In this document: positions 57,985 through 64,000 of the stretch, piece by piece
How positions within the stretch are numbered: the first letter of the stretch is position 1
Layout: each line of letters starts with the position of its first letter
Assembly: GCA_036504595.1 (NCBI GenBank)
Contig: DASXUX010000015.1
Coordinates: 1 to 64,000 of the forward strand
Length of the DNA: 64,000 nucleotides
Direction of reading: 5' to 3'
DNA from: DASXUX01 sp036504595
GTDB lineage: Bacteria > Planctomycetota > SZUA-567 > H5-PLA8
Notes under the pieces: model-generated
Seen by the model: only the letters and a program-made list of their open reading frames with translations
Told to the model about the DNA's origin: nothing
The model's database searches: none
Program-made: the position numbers and the translations under genes

Positions 57985-58240
57985 CCGAAACCCTTCACAG
58001 AGTGAGACAGCCCGCGGCTTCTGACGTTCTGGGTAACGCGTTAGGTGTTGTATTACACCCAGGCGGGTCGAGTAGCAACAGAACTCCGTTCCCTTTATTG
58101 GCGTATTGACCAAAACGCCACTTTGTACCCTGAAAAATTGTTGCTTTCATGGCACGCCGTAGTACGAACAGGCGGTTCTCGAAATGACTTCTGAGTACCG
58201 ATTTGGAAAATCGCCGTTTGCACTTTTGGGAGGGGCACGC

Positions 58241-58633
58241 GTGGGCGAACAGGCAAATGCAAAAGTCCTCGTCGTGGATGACAGCGCCTCAATGCGCGCC
58301 GTTGTCTCGAGCATTGTCAAGAAAATGGGCTTCTCGGTCATTGGGGAGGCCGCAAACGGCAAGGAAGCCGTCGTCGTGGCGCTTCGTGATGAACCAGACA
58401 TTGTCATGCTGGACATCAACATGCCAATCAAGACCGGCTTTGAGGCACTCCAGGAGATCAAAGCCGACCATCCGACCGCGGTCGTCATCATGATGACCTC
58501 TGTCTCCGACATGGAGACGGTCGAGAAATGCATCGAGGCCGGCGCCGCAGGCTACGTTCTGAAGAGTGCCACACACGAGGAAATCGCCAAGTCAATTGAC
58601 GATGCATGGGAAGCTGGCAAGGCTTGGCAGTAA
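58241..58633 (+). CDS. cheY: CheY-type single-domain response regulator
   Basis: The 130-residue receiver protein contains VLVVDDSASMRAVV, D58 in IVMLDINMP, the T/S in MMTSVSDM and K in YVLKSATHEE. The GTG at 58241, five bases after GGGAGGGG, gives a normal CheY length; an ATG at 58184 would add 19 unneeded residues. It is divergent from cheA. It is expected to carry the signal to a pilus or other motor. Confidence 0.92.
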   Translation: MGEQANAKVLVVDDSASMRAVVSSIVKKMGFSVIGEAANGKEAVVVALRDEPDIVMLDINMPIKTGFEALQEIKADHPTAVVIMMTSVSDMETVEKCIEAGAAGYVLKSATHEEIAKSIDDAWEAGKAWQ

Positions 58634-58680
58634 CGCAATCCTCCCGGATTGCGCACCCGGCGCAAGCCAGGAGGCTTGCG
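58634..58680. repeat. Tandem REP-like hairpins after cheY
   Basis: CGCAATCC/GGATTGCG around TCCC (58634-58653) is followed by CGCAAGCC/GGCTTGCG around AGGA (58661-58680). The second is followed by GTACTTTGCG, matching the CTACTTCGG tail of the copy at 5611. The first starts immediately after the cheY stop. Confidence 0.85.
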
Positions 58681-58704
58681 GTACTTTGCGAAAGGGTTTC
58701 CACC

Positions 58705-58860
58705 ATGGCCGAGAAGTACAACCTCGAGAAGATGCTCAAGGAAATCGAAGAGGACAAGTTCGAGGAGCCGGGTGTCACCAACCGGAAGCTGTCGCAGGAG
58801 GAGATCGACCATCGGCTTGCCGAAACCCGCAGCCGGGCAAAGTCACAACCAAGCAAGTAG
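58705..58860 (+). CDS. 51-residue protein between cheY and the pilus ATPase
   Basis: This small, highly charged helical protein (MAEKYNLEKMLKEIEEDKFE, later KLSQEEIDHRLAETRSRAK) starts after GAAAGG. It is flanked by cheY (72 bp) and the ATPase (61 bp) on the same strand. No family is recognised. A docking peptide or adaptor linking the chemosensory and pilus systems is a position-based guess. Confidence 0.6.
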   Translation: MAEKYNLEKMLKEIEEDKFEEPGVTNRKLSQEEIDHRLAETRSRAKSQPSK

Positions 58861-58921
58861 AGCCGTCGTGAGCCACTCGAAACTGAAGACTCAAGGTCGC
58901 TAAAGGAAGAGGGGATTGCCC

Positions 58922-61555
58922 ATGTCCACACGCCTGGCTGAAGTGTTGATGCAATACAACGCGGTGACGCGCGAGCAACTCGACGAGGCCATGGAAGCAT
59001 CGGTATGTGGCCGGCCGGATCGCGGCATCCAGGAAGGCGATTTTCTCGGCAAGGTGCTGGTGCAGTTGGGGCATCTCAAGCCCAAGGACATCATCCGCGC
59101 AATCCGGGCGGCGCAATACAAGCCCAGCTACGTGACTTTGGCCGGCTGGACCATTGATCCGGTCTTGGCCTCCGCGCTTCCACCTGAATTGGCGCAGAAG
59201 CACAGTGTGCTCCCCCTCTTGCACCTCCAACGTCATTTGCCCATGGTCCTCTCCAAAACGCCGTTGTCGGCGGACGCCCGCGCCGAATTGCGCGACGCGC
59301 TGAAGGTGGACGTCGATGAACTTCCTGCGTCGGACGAGCCCGTCGACCAGCTCATTGCGAAGCTCTATGGGACGCTCGTCCAGCGCGCGCAGCGCCCCGA
59401 GGGACTCGGCGAAGCGTTCGTGAAGGAAAACCTTATTCCACGCGAGCGCCTCGAGGCAGCCGAGCAGGCGGCGCGGCGCGAGGGCGTGACGCTGGCGGAG
59501 TACTTGGTCCGCGAACAGAACGTAGACGGGGCCAAGGCCTTCCGCGTGCTGGCGCACAGCCTGAAAGTCCCATTTTTGGCGCCGCATGAACTAGCCATGC
59601 TCAACCCGGACATGGGGATGATCCGCAAAGCGACGCCGGAGTACATTCGCTCGACCCGCTCCATGCCCATCATCATGGACGGCACAACCTTGACGGTGCT
59701 CACCCTGGACCCTGGCCAGGATGTCAGTGCGCTGAACCTGATCGCTCCGAGAATAAGGACCCTCAAGAAAGTCGTCACCTCTTACAACGCCTTCGCAGCA
59801 CTGTTCAAGGAAGCCTTTGATATACGGCTCACCGAGTGGGCCAAGGGCGAAAGCGCCCCGCCGCCGCAGCCGTTCGTCAATCCCAAATTCCGCGATGCAG
59901 TCATCGCCGCCAAGTATATGACGGAGGCCGAGTACGACCGTCTCCGCGGCGCGAACAACGGCGACGATCTGGCGCTGCTCGACCACCTGCATCGCGAGGA
60001 ACTCGTTACCAAAGACTGCCTGGGCAAGCTTTGGGGCGACAGCCTCGGCGTCGCGTACCTGAATCTGGACCGTACACTGATCCAGGAATCGACCGTACGG
60101 ATGCTGCCGGAAGACTTCGCCAGAGAGCACAAGATCGTCCTGGTGTACGAATTCGGCGGCACGATCACCGCCGCCATGCGCAAGCCCGATCAGGTGCTGG
60201 CGCAGCGCGCGGAGGCGCTGGTAGGCCGCAAAGTGGAGGCAGTCGTTTCGCTTCCGGCCGAAATCCAGGCGGCTATCGACCTGTTCTATCAGTCCGATAG
60301 CGAGATCAAGGAGTTGGCGGACAAGCTCGCGATCCTGGACGTCTCCGGCGACCGCTCCGTCAGCCTTGAGAAACTGAAGACCGCGGCCGGCAGCGAAGCC
60401 GTGATCAACTTCGCGGAAGGCCTGTTGCTCCTGGCGGTGAAGGAAGGCGCCAGCGACATTCACGTCGAACCGGGCGAAGAAGGCGTGCGCATTCGCTTCC
60501 GCATCGACGGCCATCTGCAAGAGCGCTTCTCACTGAACAAGAACGTGCTTCCGCCGCTGCTGTCCCGCCTGAAGATCCTTGCGGCTGCGGACATCATCGA
60601 GCGCCGTTTGCCGCAAGATGGCCGCATCAGCCTCACGCTTGGCGATCACATGATCGATTTCCGGTTCTCGACGACGCCGACGGTGCATGGCGAAAAAGCC
60701 GTCCTTCGCGTCCTCGGCCAGACCCAGCGGCAGCCGATCCCGGACTTGAAGGAACTGATGTTCTCCAAGTCGAACATGGAGAAACTGCTCGGGTTGCTCG
60801 CCCGCCCCAACGGCATTTTCTTTGTGACGGGCCCGACGGGTTCAGGCAAGAGCTTGACGTTGTACAGTTGCCTCAAGTACTTGAACAATCCCGACACCAA
60901 CATCATGACCATCGAAGACCCGGTGGAATATCGTCTGCAGGGCATCAACCAGATACAAATTAACACCGACATCGGCCTGGACTGCCAGCGCGCGCTGCGC
61001 TCCTTCCTGCGCCAGGATCCGGACATCATTCTCGTTGGCGAAATCCGCGACAAGGAGACGGCCAAACTGGCCGCTGAGGCAGCCTTGACCGGCCACTTGG
61101 TCTTGGCCACACTGCACACGAATTCCGCAACTCAGGCATTCACGCGCCTGATCGAGATTGGCGTCGATCCCTACGTGGTTTCACCGGCCATCATCGGTGC
61201 GATGGCGCAGCGGCTGGTACGCCGCATTTGTCCCAACTGCAAGCAGGAGCATGTGCTGACCAGCGAGGAAGCGGACGCGCTGTTCACTCACACCGGTGGC
61301 AAGCGCGTTTCGTTCTACCAAGGAAAAGGGTGCGAGCGTTGCCGGCATACCGGCTTCAAAGGGCGGCTGGCGATACACGAGATTCTCGAAGTCAACGACG
61401 AGATCCGCACGCTCATTTCCCGCGGTGGCTCCATGGTCGAAGTGCACAAGGCCGGTGTCGAAGCCGGGTTCACCAGCATGCATCAGGACGGCATGAAGAA
61501 GGTGCTACGCGGGTTGACCACATTGGCCGAAGTCAACGAAATGGCAATACGGTAA
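58922..61555 (+). CDS. PilB/GspE-type assembly ATPase with extended N-terminus
   Basis: The 877-residue secretion or pilus extension ATPase is much longer than the usual 560-600. The N-terminus holds three GspE_N/MshEN-like units: about residues 1-130 (RLAEVLMQYNAVTREQLDEA), 160-300 (GLGEAFVKENLIPRERLEAA) and 320-460 (LLDHLHREELVTKDCLGKLW). The ATPase core has Walker A GPTGSGKS, Walker B-type ILVGEIRDKETA, and LATLHTNSATQAFTRLIEIG. A C-terminal zinc motif (CPNCKQEH, CERCRHTGFKGR) follows. MshEN domains bind c-di-GMP. It powers a type IV pilus or type II secretion pseudopilus; which one cannot be told here. Confidence 0.9.
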   Translation: MSTRLAEVLMQYNAVTREQLDEAMEASVCGRPDRGIQEGDFLGKVLVQLGHLKPKDIIRAIRAAQYKPSYVTLAGWTIDPVLASALPPELAQKHSVLPLLHLQRHLPMVLSKTPLSADARAELRDALKVDVDELPASDEPVDQLIAKLYGTLVQRAQRPEGLGEAFVKENLIPRERLEAAEQAARREGVTLAEYLVREQNVDGAKAFRVLAHSLKVPFLAPHELAMLNPDMGMIRKATPEYIRSTRSMPIIMDGTTLTVLTLDPGQDVSALNLIAPRIRTLKKVVTSYNAFAALFKEAFDIRLTEWAKGESAPPPQPFVNPKFRDAVIAAKYMTEAEYDRLRGANNGDDLALLDHLHREELVTKDCLGKLWGDSLGVAYLNLDRTLIQESTVRMLPEDFAREHKIVLVYEFGGTITAAMRKPDQVLAQRAEALVGRKVEAVVSLPAEIQAAIDLFYQSDSEIKELADKLAILDVSGDRSVSLEKLKTAAGSEAVINFAEGLLLLAVKEGASDIHVEPGEEGVRIRFRIDGHLQERFSLNKNVLPPLLSRLKILAAADIIERRLPQDGRISLTLGDHMIDFRFSTTPTVHGEKAVLRVLGQTQRQPIPDLKELMFSKSNMEKLLGLLARPNGIFFVTGPTGSGKSLTLYSCLKYLNNPDTNIMTIEDPVEYRLQGINQIQINTDIGLDCQRALRSFLRQDPDIILVGEIRDKETAKLAAEAALTGHLVLATLHTNSATQAFTRLIEIGVDPYVVSPAIIGAMAQRLVRRICPNCKQEHVLTSEEADALFTHTGGKRVSFYQGKGCERCRHTGFKGRLAIHEILEVNDEIRTLISRGGSMVEVHKAGVEAGFTSMHQDGMKKVLRGLTTLAEVNEMAIR

Positions 61556-61558
61556 GTT

Positions 61559-61640
61559 GGTGAGCGGTGAGTGGTGAGTGGTAGCTGCCGGGAAGCGGGT
61601 ATCTGAAAACCACCTACCACTCACCACTCCACCACTCACC
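61559..61640. repeat. Intergenic hairpin of GGTGAGTG words
   Basis: The left arm (61559-61584, GGTGAGCGGTGAGTGG...) pairs with the right arm (61614-61640) with one mismatch and one indel. It sits between the ATPase and the next gene, again made of a short reiterated word. Confidence 0.75.
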
Positions 61641-61654
61641 AAGCCGGAGCGGGC

Positions 61655-62362
61655 ATGCCACGAGCTTATATTGCGGAGCCCAGCGGGTTTCGCGCTGCCG
61701 TTATCAAGGACTACTGTCTTCGGCGCCATCTGGAAGCGCTCTGCATGCAGAATCCAGAGCGCGTGCTGGAGGAAGCGCTCCAATCCAACCCCGCTGTGAT
61801 ATTCCTGCAGGCGTCCGTTCTCCAGCAGCATCAGGGGCTGATTGGGAAATTCCGTTCGGCGCCAGCGACGCGCAACGCCGCCATCATTCTTCTGTCATCC
61901 CGCTTGGATGTGGCGCCGCCCGGCATCAATCTAGTCGTCGAGTCGGCGGCAGGACTGGCACAGCTCGATCCGATTATTCAACGCATGCAGAGCAACGTGC
62001 CACGGGCAGTCGTTGTGAGTGCGTTCGTCCGAGCCAACTCGCCACTGGTGCAAACTCTGACCGCCAGCGGGTATCAAGTCTTCTTGGCGGCAACGGGGTC
62101 CAAAGGACTGAAGCACGCCGCCGAGCAGACTCCGCGACTCGTGCTGGTGGACGGCAAACTAATGGACATGCCAGTGCCAGATTTCTGCCGCCGTCTGCGC
62201 GAAGGCGATCCCAAGCGCTCCGTTTCTCTTTATGTTTTGCTTCCGAAACCCGATGGCGCCATTGAACAGGCCTGCCGCGACGCAACCGCCGACGGACTCC
62301 TGCTGCCGCCCTTTCATGATCCCAAGAACTTAGCGCTGCTCGGCATAACTAGGAATACTTAA
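61655..62362 (+). CDS. Double receiver-like protein, degenerate
   Basis: The 235-residue product looks like two alpha/beta receiver folds: residues 1-105 (RVLEEALQSNPAVIFLQASV) and 115-230 (GLKHAAEQTPRLVLVDGKLM). The acidic and phospho-Asp positions are largely lost in the first half; the second keeps Asp in LVLVDG and a Lys-Pro in LLPKPDG. A pseudo-receiver or adaptor in the chemosensory/pilus locus is the likely role. It ends in a 4-bp stop-stop overlap with the convergent DUF35 gene. Confidence 0.6.
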   Translation: MPRAYIAEPSGFRAAVIKDYCLRRHLEALCMQNPERVLEEALQSNPAVIFLQASVLQQHQGLIGKFRSAPATRNAAIILLSSRLDVAPPGINLVVESAAGLAQLDPIIQRMQSNVPRAVVVSAFVRANSPLVQTLTASGYQVFLAATGSKGLKHAAEQTPRLVLVDGKLMDMPVPDFCRRLREGDPKRSVSLYVLLPKPDGAIEQACRDATADGLLLPPFHDPKNLALLGITRNT

Positions 62363-62760
62363 TTGTGCTTTAACACCGGGCGGAACTTGTATGCGTACAG
62401 GATGGGGCCGTTTTCGTTATCCGTGCGCAGGCGGCGCACGACCATCTCGACGGGCATGCCCACGCTGGCGTCTTCGGGCTCGACATCGGTCAGTTGCGCG
62501 ATCAAGCGGACGCCGTCATCCAGGTCGATGACGGCCGCCAGCATGCGCGCGCCTTTTTGGAAACCGCTGGCGGGCTGGTGAATCGAGGTGACGGCGGCAA
62601 CGTGACCGCGACGGGCCAGCTTGATCGTTCTCAGTTCCGTGCCGCCGCATTGAATGCAGCGCTTGCGCGGCGGGAAATGCTTCGTCTCACACTTGCAGCA
62701 GCAAGCGGCCTCAAGGCGGTAGTAGCACGACTGGAGTCTATGGAATCGCGCAAGTTGCAT
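62359..62760 (-). CDS. DUF35 Zn-ribbon OB-fold protein
   Basis: The 133-residue protein has a rubredoxin-like ribbon (CCKCETKHFPPRKRCIQCGG) followed by an OB fold (GHVAAVTSIHQPASGFQKG, LIAQLTDVEPEDASVGMPV). DUF35 proteins bind the thiolase/HMG-CoA synthase complex and channel acetoacetyl-CoA. It begins 5 bp after the thiolase stop, consistent with an operon. Confidence 0.9.
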   Translation of the reverse strand: MQLARFHRLQSCYYRLEAACCCKCETKHFPPRKRCIQCGGTELRTIKLARRGHVAAVTSIHQPASGFQKGARMLAAVIDLDDGVRLIAQLTDVEPEDASVGMPVEMVVRRLRTDNENGPILYAYKFRPVLKHN

Positions 62761-62765
62761 TACTT

Positions 62766-63920
62766 TTAGTTCCCGAGAATGTGCGTTACGACCACGGAGG
62801 CCAAGCCGCCGACGCTTTGAGTTAATGCCAGCCGGCAGCCCTTCACCTGCGTGTGGCCCGCTTGCCCGCGCAGTTGCTGAACCGCCTCAACCACCTGGTA
62901 TGCGCCGCTGGCGCCGACCGGATGGCCGCGAGCCTTCAAACCGCCCAAGGTGGACATGGGCAGTTTGCCGCCAATGCCGATGTTGCCTTCCAGCGCGAAG
63001 GGCAGCGCCTGGCCTTCGGCCACAAATCCACTCGCTTCCAGCGAAACAGCCGCAACGATCGAGAAGGCATCGTGCAGCTCCGCAATTTGAATGTCCTTTG
63101 GCCCCACCCCGGCTTGTTTGAAGGCCAACTGCGCCGAACGGCGGATGGCTTCGCAACGCAGCGGTTCGCGCCGAGTGCCCAGGCCAATGGTGTCGGTGGC
63201 CAGAGCAGAACCCAGAATTTTGATCGGATGTTTCGCGGCTAGGGACTTGGCGCGCTCCGCGGAGCACATCACGATGGCAGCCGCACCATCCGCGACGGGC
63301 GATGAATCCAGAATACAGATCGGCTCGGCGACCATGGGCGAACGCGCATAGTCCTCCAACGTCACGGACTGGCGGAACATCGCGTTCGGATTGGTCTTCG
63401 CATGCTTGTGCGCATTGACGACGAACGCAGCGAAGTCGTCTTTCTTGGCTTTGTAGCGTTCGATGTAGAGCCGCATCATCAATGCGTTCAGTGCGGTGAA
63501 GGTGACGCCGTGCGCAGCCTCGAAATCGGCATCCGCGGCGCTGGCCAAAGCGGCCGTCGTATCTTCGATGGGGAGGTCGGTCATTTTTTCCAGACCGACG
63601 GCGACCGCCAAGTCGTGGGCGCCCGAAGCGACCGCCAGGTACGCCGCGCGGACCGCCGCGCCACCCGACGCGCAGGCCGCTTCGATCTTCATCGCTTCAA
63701 TGCCCGCGAAGCCGGCAAAATCGGCGATGATCGTGCCCAGATTCTCCTGATTGCAGAGCACGCCGGAAAGCATGTTTCCGACGAAGAGCGCATCGGGAGA
63801 CTCGGCGCTGGCATCCTTGAGGGCAGCGATGACCGCAGCCGCCCCCAGATCGCGCAACGACCGGTCCCAGTGCTCGTCTACAGGAGTCTGACCGATCCCG
63901 ACTATGAACACATCTCGCAT
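62766..63920 (-). CDS. Thiolase-family protein (SCP2-thiolase-like)
   Basis: The 384-residue protein has the nucleophile Cys83 in EAACASGGAAVRAAY, the ELHDAFS His and the GLKARGHPVGASG His motif. This is the non-decarboxylating condensing thiolase class paired with DUF35 proteins, as in archaeal-type acetoacetyl-CoA synthesis. With the DUF35 gene after it and a possible HMG-CoA synthase before it, a mevalonate-pathway or related C-C bond role is likely. Confidence 0.9.
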   Translation of the reverse strand: MRDVFIVGIGQTPVDEHWDRSLRDLGAAAVIAALKDASAESPDALFVGNMLSGVLCNQENLGTIIADFAGFAGIEAMKIEAACASGGAAVRAAYLAVASGAHDLAVAVGLEKMTDLPIEDTTAALASAADADFEAAHGVTFTALNALMMRLYIERYKAKKDDFAAFVVNAHKHAKTNPNAMFRQSVTLEDYARSPMVAEPICILDSSPVADGAAAIVMCSAERAKSLAAKHPIKILGSALATDTIGLGTRREPLRCEAIRRSAQLAFKQAGVGPKDIQIAELHDAFSIVAAVSLEASGFVAEGQALPFALEGNIGIGGKLPMSTLGGLKARGHPVGASGAYQVVEAVQQLRGQAGHTQVKGCRLALTQSVGGLASVVVTHILGN

Positions 63921-63932
63921 TTGTTGCCTTCT

Positions 63933-64000
63933 CTACTCCAAGTGGATCTTGCCCATGTGGCGCAGGTAAACGCCGTAGTCCTTGATCTCGCGCTTGCGCG
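63933..64000 (-). CDS. 3' end of a gene, possibly HMG-CoA synthase-like
   Basis: Only the last codons lie in the window: the frame reads RKREIKDYGVYLRHMGKIHL and then Glu-stop. The tail pattern and the thiolase and DUF35 genes downstream fit the archaeal-type HMG-CoA synthase order, but 22 codons cannot prove it. The rest is outside the window. Confidence 0.45.
   Translation of the reverse strand, partial: RKREIKDYGVYLRHMGKIHLE

Overview
The window is GC-rich bacterial chromosome, probably from an uncultured lineage. Three things point loosely to the Planctomycetota/PVC or Hydrogenedentota/Sumerlaeota-like bacteria: a Tat-type Gfo/Idh dehydrogenase, a PQQ-like beta-propeller with a DWPQW start, and sugar-acting enzymes together with an Mvh/Hdr-type soluble hydrogenase. 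No rRNA is present, so the placement is inference only.

Positions 1-20250 are host chromosome. They hold a sugar phosphate isomerase, a Gfo/Idh dehydrogenase, a zinc-ribbon protein, a PQQ-like propeller, uvrB, tRNA-Gly(GCC), an AXE1-like esterase, a GH51 arabinofuranosidase, an APC permease, a LamG protein, an Asp-box propeller and a GT4 glycosyltransferase. The carbohydrate theme is plant-type polysaccharide use.

Positions 20256-41984 are a 21.7-kb integrated element, clearly delimited. A 39-bp direct repeat equal to the 5' half of tRNA-Ser(GGA) flanks it, and the intact tRNA is rebuilt at the right end next to a tyrosine integrase. The left half is a defence and accessory module: a fused HsdM-HsdS and HsdR restriction system, a DUF5343 gene translationally coupled to a HEPN-like R-x4-H gene, a DUF6876 protein and several small unknowns. 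The middle carries a serine recombinase and a secreted zinc-protease-like protein. The right half looks like a replication module: a two-winged-helix Rep-like protein, a 685-bp non-coding region full of hairpins with six 14-bp tandem repeats, an HTH protein, a family-A DNA polymerase with a DEDDy exonuclease, and the integrase. Upstream of the integrase is a small gene that resembles the integrase's own N-terminal domain.

Positions 42036-51268 return to host DNA: a beta-helix protein, a hydrogenase maturation protease, a GGDEF response regulator, and a tightly overlapping operon of MvhG- and MvhA-like hydrogenase subunits, HdrA and an MvhD-like protein, followed by two TusA-like sulfur carriers. 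No HdrB or HdrC is seen. Positions 51272-62362 hold a chemosensory cluster (cheB, cheR, mcp, cheW, cheA on minus; cheY on plus). It adjoins a long PilB/GspE-type ATPase with three apparent MshEN-like N-terminal domains, which hints at c-di-GMP and chemosensory control of type IV pili. The right edge has a thiolase plus DUF35 zinc-ribbon pair, with the end of a third gene that may be an HMG-CoA-synthase-like protein.

The host parts also carry short structured intergenic repeats, including REP-like hairpins with compensatory base changes.
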